DNA from: Pleurodeles waltl
Lineage: Eukaryota > Chordata > Amphibia > Caudata > Salamandridae
Direction: 5' to 3'
Assembly (NCBI RefSeq): GCF_031143425.1
Contig: NC_090447.1
Location: forward strand, 130,901,106 to 130,965,105
DNA: 64,000 nt
Shown here: one piece after another, positions 33,481 to 45,213 of the stretch
How the letters are laid out: each line of letters begins with the position of its first letter
How positions within the stretch are numbered: the first letter of the stretch is position 1
Notes under the pieces: generated by a model
Database searches by the model: none
Told to the model about the DNA's origin: nothing
Seen by the model: the letters and a program-made list of their open reading frames with translations, nothing else
Position numbers and translations under genes: made by a program

Positions 33481-35099
33481 GAGACATTAATACTACCCTG
33501 AGATTTTGTCCTCAACAGCAGACCCCTTCCATTGGCCATGTAACATCAGTCCCTTCAATATCTGTGGCAGCCAGTGGAATGCAGGTTCTTCAAGGGGAAG
33601 GACATGCCTCAGACACCCCAGCCTCTGTAGCTAAAGAATCCCACCGCAAACCTGGACATCCACCAAAAGCATCTGGGAGAAGCAGATGCCAAGACTTTAA
33701 CCACTGCCAGGAAGTGACCCTCTACTCATTGGTTCGCATTGTGTGTCACAGATACACTCCATTGACTATGTTACCACCACTCTCCATTTTCAAATGGCAC
33801 AAGAATACTGGACTTGAGGCTCCAAATGTTGTAGGAGCTACCCTGATGAGTACATCTACCATTACTGAACCCTTCACTGTTTGCACTTTATTGATTTGAT
33901 ACCATTACTTAAATGTTCCTGTCTAGACCACATATTATGTTTCAGACTAATTTTTCCACTAATCTCAAGAGTTAACTGTGAACGTTGTTGCTTACACATG
34001 ATATTCACATGTGCACAAAATCTGTTAATTCCCATCTCACATGTACTGTTGCATCTGGTTCATATAATGTAAAAGTATACACATGGACACAGCTCTAGTC
34101 CCACTTATTGCAATTTCCTGCACATAGGTTGATAACATGCCAAATATCGCACAGTGCAGTACAGCTTCACAATTTAATGCTTCAGCATAGGTGTTAACAA
34201 CAAGCCCCCACAGACTAATGAAGTTAGGGACATGTCAGTCTTTGTCTATACAAAGAGGCAAACACATTGGTTCAATTAGCCATCAGCTAAAGCCTTATCA
34301 CATACCCATTCCAAACCTCTCAAATGACCATACCAAACAATACAGACAAAGGCGAGTACAACTGTCCCCAGTCATTGAACCTTCCACTTATCATGGTCAT
34401 GTATCTGTAGGCATACTACTCACCTATTTCAGTTTTGACACACGTCCACTGTGGTCTGCAATGAGGAAACACAGTGACAGCTACATACAACTTAAAGAGC
34501 AGCATCAGCAAACCTATAAGTAGGTTGAGGATATGGATTGCATAGGATGACATGTGTCAAAGACACAAGATCACATATATGACACCCTTGGACCCAGATA
34601 ATATGGCACACAGGTCAAATGTGTGGAATAGTACACTAACATCCCACTGTCCTGACAGTCTGGGCATGGAACTCATACACCATCAATATGATGCCGTACA
34701 GCAGCTGGATCTATTCATGTTCACGTCACATGTCAGATCTGCAAATCCCACTTGCCTGTGACACAATTCAGAAATTACCACATGAGGATGATGTTGTGAA
34801 GAAATCTGCAATGTAAAAATGTAATAGAAAAAGGTATAGGCAGGTAATGGTAATGAAGACCTATAAAGACATGCCCCAAATACAATAGTAACACTGATTG
34901 TCCAGTGTAACAAACATTGACACAGGAGATCATCACTAAAAGCACAACTCCAGGTACAAATTTGCATGCACACCTGACCTCTGTAATACCAATGAGCTGT
35001 CTTATGGTCATATAGAGACCCTTCCCAAACAACTCTAAGGTCCCCAAAAACCCACTGAGTCATATTTTTTACAGAACTGCACATACCTACTTTCATTTG
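33481..35099. other. Convergent 3' region between Myb2 and transposase, copy B
   Basis: Myb2-like sequence can be followed to about 33,900: a TACCATTACTGAACCCTTCA block at 33,857-33,876 is shared with copy C at about 55,733. Beyond that no coding features are recognisable. Some open frames of 90-130 residues occur at 34,191-35,096 without family features. Confidence 0.4.
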
Positions 35100-36145
35100 A
35101 AGTACTAATTCATGAGATCTGCCCTGCTGTCACCACCTTCATTCTCATCACAGTCATTCTAACTTGGCATTTCTGCATTCTCACCTGATGGAACTGCTGG
35201 CTCACCCTCTTCTGGTATATATGAGATTTGACCTGTCAGGGCGAGGCTGTGGAGCATGCATCAGGCAAGAATGATTTGACACACTTTGGCAGGTGAGTAT
35301 AGGAGAGCTCCACCAGACTTATCAATGGAACAAAATCTAGCCTTTAGAAGCCCAAATGTCTTCTCCACAACACGCCTTGCCTTGTCCTTCAGTAGGCCTC
35401 ATTGAAGCGAACTTCCCCTGGTGTGGATGGGTACCTCATGGTGCCAACAACCGTGGACGGTTTGGGTAGCCAGACTCCCCTGTAAGGAATCATTATATGT
35501 GTGCAAACATTAATCTTGGACATCTTTACATTTGGCAGCAGACATAAGATACCGACATATATCACTTACCAACCAGTCAGGCCCTCTCTGTGTATTGTTG
35601 TGTCATCAGCATTGAGATATTGCTGTTCTGCATGATGAAGGCATCATGAACTGAACCCAGGGACTTTGCACATACTTGGGAAATGTAGAGGTCAACTAAA
35701 CAGATTACTTGGACATTGACTGATTGGAAGTTCTTCCTGTTCCAATAGACCTGTTCATTGCCATCTGAGGGAATCAAGGCTATGTGGGTATCATCAATGG
35801 CTCCCACCACATGTGGGATGTGTGCCAAACCACAAAAATCTGCCTTCACATGGGCCAAATGTTTACGTTGTGAAAATTGGATGAGCTGTTCAGTTTCAAC
35901 AGTGCTGAGAGGACATCATTGAAGGCTAACCTGAACATTGGCTGTGACATCCCTGCATTTAAGGCCATGGTATTTTGAAAGGAGCCTGTGGCCAGGAAGT
36001 GCAGTACTGACATGACTTGTACAATGGGTGGAATACAATTGGGATGACGAATGGCAGGGATCAGATCTGGCTCCAACTGATGACAGAGATACAAGATTGT
36101 CTGCTTATCCAGGCGCTAGATCTGGATGACATGTCGATCCTCCAT
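35100..36145 (-). pseudogene. Harbinger-type DDE transposase, copy B
   Basis: Reading begins at ATG 36,145 with MEDRHVIQI, followed by TAG (36,118-36,116) at the same codon as in copy A. Next come YLCHQLEPDLIPAIR, VLHFLATGSFQ and GMSQPMF (36,080-35,930). After a short frame change, AHIPHVVGAIDDTHIALIP carries the first catalytic Asp (about 35,798). Then NEQVYWNRKNFQSVNVQVIC and YISQVCAKSLGSVHDAFI follow. A phase-1 intron separates WLVG (Trp now TGA) from GESGYPN, where the second catalytic residue is Glu (GAG, 35,477-35,475) instead of Asp. VVEKTFGLLKA follows with the third catalytic Glu intact, in a shifted frame. It is not functional. Confidence 0.85.
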
Positions 36146-37129
36146 GGTCTGCAGGTCTGCTAGTGGACAGTACACTGGAGGTTGTCTGACCCTTCTTATT
36201 CCAGGCTAATTAGATGATTGAATATAAGAAGGTATGTCTATCAATCATTGTGTCCATTGTAGGTGTGAAAATACATATGTCACACATGATGCTTGGGCAT
36301 GTCATATGAAGTAGTTATATGCCACACTTTGAGAGTGAGAGAAAACAACCTAGTCATGTTCTCCCAATTTAATGACTAACCACGATATAGTAATTAGGCA
36401 TTAGGGACACCTCTTCAATATTAGGACCTTTTATCCTGCAAGGGATTCATAAGAGAACAGACCAGACCTAACCTCCTGTACCCACTAGCTAATAGGATCA
36501 TTCCAAGATTTGGAATAGACGCCTCATCCACTTAATAGTGGCATGTTTCATCATTGGCTGTCCATTTATACCCCGGTAAGATGATAGTACCTGGGCGGAC
36601 TCAACCATGGATTCTTGGGAATTCAGAAATAAAATTAGCTGGATAATAGCTGGGATCCAGATCAATAATTAAAAAAATACCTCTTGGAATGCCCCAAGAA
36701 TTTCTCTTTAATTACGGGATTCAAAGGTATGAGTAAAAGTAATTTTCTTAGTTTCCTAAGGGTCTACTATGTTCCCTGGAAACCCTATTTTTCACCAACA
36801 TGTTTCAGCCCACTTATAGCTCCCAAACGGGTCATAGGGCCTTCTTCTGGGCAAAGTAAACATTCCCTGCTTACTGTTACCAGTGTCATGCACGCCCGTG
36901 AGGACGTTTGCTCTCACCTGTTCAGGCTTCTGGCTGACTTCAGTTTTTTTGAGTACCTTATTGTTGGGTTATCCATGCCTCATGCCTGTCAAGGGATGGC
37001 ATGGCCCCCTAGTCAATCATTCATCAATGATTTAATGTGTGCATGGATAAGTGGACTAGGTTATCATGCCTGTTTAAGAATGGAACATGTGGACATGACA
37101 TTCTTTATTTATTCTATGTATCCATGCAG
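36146..37129. mobile_element. Insertion with Penelope-like features between transposase and Myb1, copy B
   Basis: In copy A the comparable gap holds Myb1 exon 1 and about 520 bp of spacer. Here exon 1 is missing and the space is filled by sequence carrying a hammerhead-like motif on the minus strand (36,790-36,856). I infer an insertion or replacement by a Penelope-like terminal repeat, roughly 36,230-37,090, but cannot place its ends or a target duplication. Confidence 0.45.
36790..36856 (-). ncRNA. Hammerhead-like ribozyme motif, Penelope-type (degenerate)
   Basis: On the minus strand the core reads CAGAAGA for CTGANGA, then a GCCC/GGGC stem II with a large loop that itself contains CCC/GGG, then GAAAC, the palindromic stem III ACATGT, and TGG. 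Stem I is weaker than in the copy at 9,443, with interrupted pairing. One core base differs (U4 to A). It shares the GAAACA(T/C)GTG(T)TGG signature with the other two motifs in this window. Confidence 0.5.
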
Positions 37130-40100
37130 GTCAATGCCCATCAGATGAAGGGGATCTGGCCTGAAAGTGCAGATCCTGGGGGTCCACAGCAGGCGGAGCG
37201 CCCACTGTCGGAAGAAGTGAGCGGACCTAAGACGCAGGGCCTGGAAGACCGCTGAGGCCCTGCTGAGGATATCTACCCAATGAGGACGGTGTGCCCATCG
37301 GACCCTGAACCCCTAATGGTCCGCATTTTGGCAGTGGCCTTCCCTGGGTTGGATGGGTGTTTGAAGGCAGCACAGCAGCCACAAGGGTGTAAGTACAGAC
37401 CTAACCCGGTGATTGAGTTAGGGAACAGTATGTCAGCTCTGATAATGTTGTTGGTGCCAAGTGTCACCGATCTCCTGTGTACACATTGATGTACGGTAGC
37501 CATCTATAGCACTCAGGTGTCCCCATACCTATGTATTTGGAGGCATGTTGCTCAACTATGCAGTCCCTTCATTACAATAGCATATTATTGTGCACATATA
37601 ACTATTTCATTTATGTACCCAATACTGCATTTCCTACAGTAGTGATTGTACATATCCACCAAAATGTCAATTCTCCCAATGTCATGGTGGTAAGTTGTGT
37701 AGGTCCTTGATTTCTGCCCTCTGCAATGTCTCAAGATTCCTGTAAATGTGTAAAATAGTGTCAAACATATTCTAGTCATCTATAGTTTTCTAATGCTTTC
37801 TGATAAGTGACAGCTCTATATGAGGCAATGATGTCCACCTGACATGTTACAAGACATACAAGGTTAACTCCTTCACACCTGTTAAAAGGTAATCCCCCTT
37901 GGTAAGCGAGGGATGTACATAGGCATATGTGAAGTCTCATCAGAGTGGACAACATGCATGTTGGATACAATTGAGGTGTTGCAACATTTCTATGAGCACA
38001 CATACATTGGTATCAGAGGCTAGGAATTTTATTACCTTACTAATGCTCTGTTAGTGGAAAGTGGCCACACAGTTTTGTCGTCATACTGTACTAGGCATGA
38101 TTTATAGGCAATGAGAGATATGTGTCACTATCATGTATCAAATGAAATGGTTTAGTAATGAATAAACATTGGAAATATTAATGTCTACTTGAAGGATGTG
38201 GCAACTGAGTCCTGGCTGTGTGAGAACCTAATGTTGGCAATGACACCTATGTGGTGTAGGTGTTATAGTTCACATACACATGTGAGTTTTATTGTTAGTG
38301 TATCTGGGCTTTTGGTTTGCATCAGGGTAGGTGTATCTGTCATGTGCTTTAGCTCTGAGAATCCTACACAGACAGTTGTAAGGCTTGGCATGTCTTCTGT
38401 GTGTGTACTGATGTTTCCACTCAGTCAGTGGCCTATTGATGAACTAATTGCATGATTAGGTAGGTCTGATTGCCATGTTTCTGCACAGTATAGTAGTCCA
38501 TATGTAAGGTACAGTCTTTTTGACATCTTGTGGTTGTGTGTGGAACGTTGGTCTGAGCTTACTTGAAACTTACTTGACTGATGAAGTTTGTTTACAGGAG
38601 ACCAATGACCTGGATGACTTGGTCCACATTATAATTTAAATCCTTGATACATCACTATTGGTGGGTGTGTGTGTGCCATGTTTTCTGACTCCCTAACAGC
38701 AAATTGGGATGAACGGGTATTTGAGTTGTTACCGGTTTCCAGATGTCCATTGTGTATGGTTGCAACTATGTGAAATGAAGAAGTTATGGCTTGTCCACAC
38801 TAGACTTGCTTGCCTTTGCTTTCCATCATGTAATAGCGTGGCATATTACACCTGAATAAAATATTTGTATGTGTTTAGTATGTGTTAGATTAGTGGTAAG
38901 CAATTTCATATTCCAAAACTATTGTTTGATTGTCGCTTGACTATGTTATAGTGGATAGGGAACCTGTACTATGTGGCAAAGTCACCTTGTCAAGGTATGG
39001 TCAGTGTGATTGGTCAATTTGATTCATGGATGTATAGGTGTCAGTTAGCTTGCTTAGCTGGTATTTAACAATGTTTATATTCAAGAACCTACTTCATATT
39101 TTGTTGTGACATGATGATGGCACTTAACTGGCACTGCCTGCGGGTGTCGGTGAACAGGATGTGATGAGACTTATGTGTGCTGTATGATGGAAGTGTTATC
39201 TTGTGAATGTGATGACCATACCTGACTTTCTGTTTTTCAGCATCAGCACTGGCAGGCAAAAGTGAGAGGGCACAGCTTAGTGGGAAAGCTATTGGCCACG
39301 GGACTTCCACTCATGACACCACCAACACCGAGGGACCCAGTGGCCAGGAGGGTGAAGGTAATACCACAGGGGACACTGGATCGACTACCTCTTCTTCGGA
39401 ACCCTCTTCCAGTAGCCACTCCCTGGTTGTAGTGGACCCACCTTGGGCCACCTCAGTGCCATCACTGTCTGCCACCCCTATTCTATCTTCACCCTCCATG
39501 TAGCTCCCCACCCATTTGGCCCTTCCCACTCACCCAAGAGGGTGGGCGTCTCCTTTGCCATAGGCACCTCTGCCCCAGCCCCTGTTAGCCCTGCTGTCCT
39601 CAGTGAGGAGGCTATTGACCTCCTGAAGTTGATCTCTCTGGGTCAGTCGACCATCGTGAATGCCATCTATGGACTGGCATCTCAAATCCAACAGAGTAAT
39701 GTCTAACAGAAGGCATTCACGGTGCACTGGCTAGCCTACAGTGATCTTTTCTGACTCTGGCCTTCACACTAACCGCAGCCAGTCACCACTTGTCTACCAC
39801 CCCCCTCCACCTTCCTCTTCCCAGTCCAATTCCCCCCTTCCCCGACCCAGCCAAAGCACACAAGCAGACAGTCATGCACCCACCTCAATATCCAAGGGTA
39901 GTGCAGACAAACATAAGCACCACAAGACACACCACCAGCACGCACACAGACAAGAGCCACCTGCAGACACAGCAACAGTCACAACCCTCCCTACCCCCCA
40001 CAACCCCAGCATCACAGACACAACACCTGACACACCTGCAGACAGTACACCAACATTCAGTGATCCAGCCACCACACCTACCCTACCCGCAGAAACCACC

Positions 40101-40640
40101 CCAGCAGACCATCAGACATCCAGACCAGTCACAAGCAGACATCACAACCACTGACACGCCTACATGCAGCATGTCCACCATACCTGTAGTCACTACCCCA
40201 ACAGCCCTCCACCCACCCACCACGGCATCCGCCATCACCTCCACCCCCTCAGCCCAAGACACATAAAACCCTCACTCACTCACCCATCCAACAGACAACC
40301 ACCACCCACAAGCATACCTCCCACAAATACTCACCCAAGACATCCACACCTACACATCAAACAACCACTCCCTCTCCCTCCACATCCATATCCCCTTCTG
40401 ATGCCCATCCCTGTGTCTAAAAATCTTTCTACTATGAGTCTGACCTTTTCCCAACTTCTCCCCGTGACATCCCTAAGAAATCTGTTTCCCTCCCCAAGGC
40501 CACCCCTTCTAACCCCAAGAGCTCTACCTGCCAGCACCCATGCCCTCCCCCACCAAAAAGAAGTCCACCCCTCCCAAAAAGGTCCAACTCCCTCACAAGC
40601 CAAAGTCTAACCCCCCCAAGCCTAAGCCCATGCCCCCACC
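37130..40640 (+). pseudogene. Myb/SANT-like Harbinger partner protein, type 1 (Myb1), copy B
   Basis: Exon 2 (37,130-37,388) starts after ATGCAG with VNAHQMKGIW, loses frame, then resumes as PLMVRILAVAFPGLDGCLKA up to a GTAAGT donor. Both boundaries match copy A. A long intron (37,389-39,240) without features follows. Exon 3 starts at 39,241 after TTTTTCAG and contains SEEAIDLLKLISLGQSTIVN (about 39,600-39,660), the conserved helix. A long Pro/Ser/Thr/His-rich tail with basic Lys-Pro patches follows to about 40,640. Stops interrupt exon 3 at its start and after QQSNV. Exon 1 is missing. The gene diverges from the transposase of copy B. Confidence 0.75.
37389..39240 (+). other. Intron of Myb1, copy B
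   Basis: Bounded by GTAAGT and TTTTTCAG. It is non-coding, and no nested element is recognised. Open frames inside are short and featureless. Confidence 0.5.
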
Positions 40641-41860
40641 ACCCCCAAAGAATCCCTGAGGTACCTGCCTGCCCCTTGATGCCTCTACCTGAGGAGGTTA
40701 CATGGCAGTCCAGAGTCAAGTAGGGGCACCATATTGTGCCTTTGGTGCTAAGAACCTTTTATACGTGGACTGGCCAGTGGCCTTGGACTTTTATCTTTCT
40801 CAGAAACATAATATATTGAAACCAACCTGTGGTTGGTTTTTTGGTTCCATCTTTGTCCTGCATTTCCTTTCCTAGGTACGAGTTGTTCTTGGCTGACATA
40901 GGTTATGTCCCAGTATTTGTGTGTGTGTGCTGCTTGTGCTTCCTGTTTTGTTTAAGCAGTCTGTGAGGTTGTGTACAGTGCTTTTGTCCCCCAGGGATAG
41001 GGTGTGTGTAGTGTGATGGACATGTGCAGAAATAATGTTGTCATGGTATCATGTTCTGTTTGTGTTGATATATGTTTGTTGTTGTTGTGTGTGCCTTTGT
41101 GTGTTTTGACTGTTTGAGTCTGAGTGTATTATACATGGCATGATAGTTTCGATGTCCTGTGTGTGTCGATTGGTAGATTAAATGACTGTGTAATTGAGTG
41201 TGTTTCATCACAGTTGGTTGTACATTGTGTAGTATGTGACACAAGTCACTGGCCAGTGTTGGTTGTGAATGTATGACGTGTTTATATTTGTGCTGTTGTA
41301 GTGTTGTTGTTATGAGTTTGGATGTTGTATGGGAGTCTGTGAGGCTGGGCCTGTGCTGTTTTGCCATGCATAGCTGTGTGTTCTTGATGTGTGGTGTGTG
41401 TGCTGCCTGCATTGTGTGTGCTGTGTATGTGTGGGTGTAGTTGTTGCTGTGCATGAGTGTGTGTGTCACTGTACTGCTACATGTGAGTATAGCCCTCGCA
41501 CCCTATTCCCTATGGTACGTTATGTTATAGTTCAACGTCATTCATTTTACATATGTAACAGGTGAGTGTGTGTACTTACGATTGTTGTTGTCCTTGTTGG
41601 CAATGATTCAGTTCTGTGGCGGCTCCAGACAATCATGACAGGCAATTATGATGGCAATTATGACAAGTATGGCTTCAGGAAGCCATACTTTAATAATGTT
41701 CGTTTCAGTCTGGTGTTTCATGGTGGTCCAACCGCAGCAGAAATGCTGGCGGTATGGAATCTCACAATGGGTCCGGCGGATACATGGTCTCATACTGGTG
41801 GTGGCTCAAATCGTCCTGTAGCACTCTTTGACATACTCCTAGATACCTTTGTGAACTGAC
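40641..41860. other. Outer flank of Harbinger copy B
   Basis: TG-rich non-coding sequence (40,900-41,540), then a block at 41,566-41,860 that may correspond to the outer end of the element. A lone MITE right end (ATACCTTTGTGAA) lies near 41,845. No terminus is seen. Confidence 0.4.
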
Positions 41861-41980
41861 CCAACATCTAAGAAGAGAATTAAATTGGAATAACATTGAA
41901 ATATTGAAATGCAGGCAGTATAAATAAACAATATGTCCTCCCAGCATTTTTAATAGAAGTGAATTGGACAGTTCAGAAAT

Positions 41981-42060
41981 GATTCAAAAAGGCATTTAAG
42001 AGCACATAAAGAGTATGTCTGCAATAGTACTTCCTGTGATTAGAACTGCTTTTGTGAATC
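41981..42060. mobile_element. Third short MITE of the TTCACAAAGG family
   Basis: The left end GATTCAAAAAGGCATTTAAG and right end GCTTTTGTGAATC are inverted relatives of each other, about 80 bp in total, in the same family as 26,754. Confidence 0.65.
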
Positions 42061-43099
42061 AGTGCCATTATTTCCTGCTGGGAGTCATTAACCTTTCTCC
42101 CTCAGGTGCCAGGCCTTTTTTGGCTATTTGTGTCAGTTTGTGCTTAGGCCCTTATAACGTTTTGTCCACATAAGCCAAATTTGCATCCTTTTTTTCCAAC
42201 ATTCTATGGATTCTAGAGGTACCCAGAGTTTGTGGATTCCCCTGGAGGACACCAAGAAATTAGCCAAAATACAGCAATAAAAAGTTTTAAATGGGAAAAA
42301 GGGCTGCAGAAGAAATCTTGTGGTTTCTTCGCTGAAAATGCCATAAAAGGGGTTGTAGTCCTAAAATCACCAACCTCACAGCTTTCAGGAACAGGCAGAC
42401 TTGAATCAGAAAATTACATTTTTCAACACAATATTGGCATTTTACTAGGACATACTCCATTTTTACTATTTTTTGTGCTTTCAGCCTCCTTCCAGTTAGT
42501 GACAGAAATGGGTGTGAAACCAATGCTGAATCCTGGATAGCTAAACATTTGTGCAAAGTAGACAAAATTCTGAATTCAGCAAGGGGTCATTTCTCTAGAG
42601 CCTACGAGGTTTTTCTATAGAAAATAACAGCGGAAATAAAAAAAATATTGAGATTGAGTTAAAAAGTGAAATTTTTCTCCATGTTTTACTCTGTAACTTT
42701 TTCCTGTGATGTCAGGTTTTCAAAAGTAATATACCGTCACATCTGATGGACTCTTCTGGTTGTGGGGATATATTGGGCTTGTAGGTTCATCAAGAACCGT
42801 AGGTACGTAGAGCCAATAGATGAGCTCCACCTTGCAAAGGGTTTTCATTGTATACCAGGTATACAGCAATTCATTTGGTGAAATATGAAGAGTGATAAAT
42901 AGGTATCAAGGAAACCTTTGTATTTCCAAAATGACACAAGATAAGGTGTTGAGAATCAGTGGTTATCTGCACATCTCTGTATTCCGGGGGTGCCCATACT
43001 AGCATGTGAATTAAGGGGTATTTCTCAAATAGACGCCTTTTTTACACACTGTCTTAAATTCGGAAGGAAAAAATGTAGAGAAAGACAGGGGGCAATAAC

Positions 43100-43920
43100 A
43101 CTTGTCCTGCTATTAAGTGTTCCCTCAAGTCTCCTAATAAAAATGGTACCTCACTTGTATGGGTAAGCCTAATGCCCGCAACAGGAAACACAACATGGAC
43201 ACATAAAATTTTTACATTGAAATCAGATGTGTTTTTTGGAAAGTGCCTAGCTGTGGATTTTGGCCTGTAGCTCAGCCAGCACCTAGGTAAACCTACCAAA
43301 CCTGTGCATTTTTTTAAAACTAGATACCTAGGGGAATCCAGGCTGGGGTGACTTGTTGGGCTCTCACCAGGTTCTGTTATCCAGAATCCTTTGCAAACCT
43401 CAAATATTGTTAAAAAACACTATTTCCTCACATTTCCGCAATAGAAAGTTCTGGAATCTGAGAGGAGGCACAAATTTCTTTCCACCCAGCATTCCCCCAA
43501 GTCTCCCGATAAATATGGTACCTCAGTTGTGTGGATAGGCCTAGTGCTCGTGACAGGAAATGCCACAAAACACTAGGTGGACACATCAAAATTATTTTGC
43601 GGGGGCACCTGTTTTTTTGGTCCTAGGCTCAGCAGCCATATAGGGAAATCTACCAAACCAAACATTTCTGAAAACTAGACACCTGAGGGAGTCCAGGGAT
43701 GTGTGACTTGCATGGATCCCCCAGTGTTTTCTCACTCAAAATCTTAAGAAAACCTCAAATGTAGCTAAAAAATCAAATTTTCCCACATTTCTGTGTGGGA
43801 TCACCGCTCTGGTGCAAATTTCCTACCACCAAACGTTCCCCTCAGTCACCCAGTACAAATGGTACCTCACTTGTGTAGGTGGGCCAAGTGCCTGTGACAG
43901 GGGTAGAGCCAAAAACATGT
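43100..43920. repeat. Long-period tandem array (about 345-370 bp)
   Basis: ATGGTACCTCA occurs at 43,143, 43,515 and 43,859 (spacing 372 and 344). Each copy follows a TCCC(A/G)TA-like block and is followed by a TTGTGT..G.T...CC(A/T)AGTGC block. Further shared blocks include ACTAGA.ACCT.GGGGAATCCA, CCAGGTTCTGTTA and TTTCCTCACATTTC. Confidence 0.75.
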
Positions 43921-44329
43921 AAAAAATGAGGTGGATCCAAAACAGGTCCAAAAGGGCAGTTTTTAGGCTGATAAGTGGGGCAGAATTTTTATCAGCATAG
44001 ATGCAACAGTGCTAGGTGATAGGAATTTTGTGGATTCCGGAAGGTTCCATCACAAAAATGTGGTAAAAATGTGTTCTTTCCAGCAAAGTTGGAGGTTTGA
44101 AGGGCATTGTGGGTAAGAAAATGGTGCGGAGCATGTCTTGTAGATTTTTCTACATGGCAGCGTCTCAAAGTGGGATGATTTTGAGAGTTAGACAAGCTCT
44201 TATTGCCCAAATGTGAAACCACGTGGATCGAGGGTAATTGCCCAATCTGCCCACCGGTGGGCAGAACAACTTTGCCCCCATTTATTTGGGGTGGGGGTAT
44301 GGCCATATCCCCACCCTATATTTTTGAAA

Positions 44330-45112
44330 ATAGATTTCTGGTGTCTGGTTGGCTTTATGCCCCCCTGGGGGGGGGGTAGATTGGCCTAAGAAAAATAGGC
44401 CGATCTGCCCCCAAGTGGGCAGAAATGGCCCAAAATAAATTTACCCCCCAGGGGAGCGCCCCTTGCCTAAGGGGTTGCTCCCCATCTGTAAAAAAAAAAA
44501 AAAAAAAAAAAAAATCCTGGTGCCTCGTGGTTTCTTGGCCTAATTAAAATAGGCTGATCTGCCCTGGCCTTAAATAAATTTCCCTCCAGGGGAGTGACCC
44601 TTGCCTAAGGGGTCTCTCCCCTTTTTTGAAATTGTCACCAAAAAACAAAATCCCTGGTGTCTAGCGATTTCTTCCCCCCTTGAGGGTAGAGAGGCCTAAG
44701 TGGGGCAGAAATGGCCTAAAAACAAACCCCCCCCCCAGGGGAGTGACCCTTGCCTAAGGGGTTGCTCCCCTTCTCAATGTAAACAAAATAAACAATCCCT
44801 GGTGTCCAGTGGCTTCTGCCCCCCCTCCCCAAGGGGGCAGATCGGACTAATTATGATTGGCCAGTCTGCCCCCAGAGAGGGCAGAAAAGGACTAATAAAA
44901 TAATTGCCCCCGACCCTTGCCTAAGGGGTTGCTCCCCTTATAAGTATAAACAAATAAAAAAATCCCTGGTGTCTAGATTGGCTTAATTAATTTAGACCGA
45001 TCTGCCCCGGGGGTGCAGAAAAGGCCTTATTACAAAATTGCCCCGTGGGCAGGGACCCTTGCCCAACAGGTCACTCCCCTTATACAAATAAACAAAAAAA
45101 ACTCCCTGGTGT
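44330..45112. repeat. Tandem array, period about 140-165 bp, GC-rich
   Basis: The core CTTGCCTAAGGGGT(T)GCTCCCC occurs at 44,462, 44,600, 44,749, 44,916 and 45,058 (spacing 138, 149, 167 and 142). Each is followed by an A-rich block and a (T)CCCTGGTGTCTAG block and preceded by GGCAGAAA.GGCCTAA. A 25-A run lies at 44,490-44,514 in the first unit. It has no coding capacity. Confidence 0.8.
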
Positions 45113-45121
45113 CTAGTGGGT

Positions 45122-45213
45122 ATTCCTGCAACACGATTGTTTTGCAATCGTGCTGCAGGAATGCTCAGAGAGACATGAAAAGGGAAGGAAAAGCCTTTCC
45201 TTCCCTTTTCATG
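45122..45213. repeat. Two adjacent perfect hairpins
   Basis: The first, 45,122-45,161, has arms ATTCCTGCA and CACGATTG with their complements, separated by single mismatches. The second, 45,174-45,213, has perfect 18-bp arms (CATGAAAAGGGAAGGAAA) with a 4-base loop. They lie just after the last unit of the GC-rich array. Confidence 0.8.

Larger units (their letters stand above)
28824..41860. mobile_element. Harbinger-like DNA transposon, copy B, with two Myb-like genes and nested insertions
   Basis: The left terminus GGGCCTCATTACGAC (28,824-28,838) is followed by Myb2 (plus, exons from 29,465 and about 32,810), a transposase (minus, about 36,145-35,100) and Myb1 (plus, 37,130-40,640). The order and orientations mirror copy A exactly. 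A 2.3-kb LTR-like repeat (30,101-32,406) splits Myb2, and a segment with a hammerhead motif (within about 36,230-37,090) replaces the space that should hold Myb1 exon 1. The right end is not resolved: sequence to about 41,860 is compatible with the outer flank of this family, but a MITE right end (about 41,838-41,857) lies there and no inverted terminus is seen. Confidence 0.7.

Noticed and set aside
39741..40640. Independent Pro/His/Thr-rich protein gene
   Set aside because: It follows the conserved Myb1 helix and copies the position of the Myb1 tail in copy A; composition keeps the frames open.
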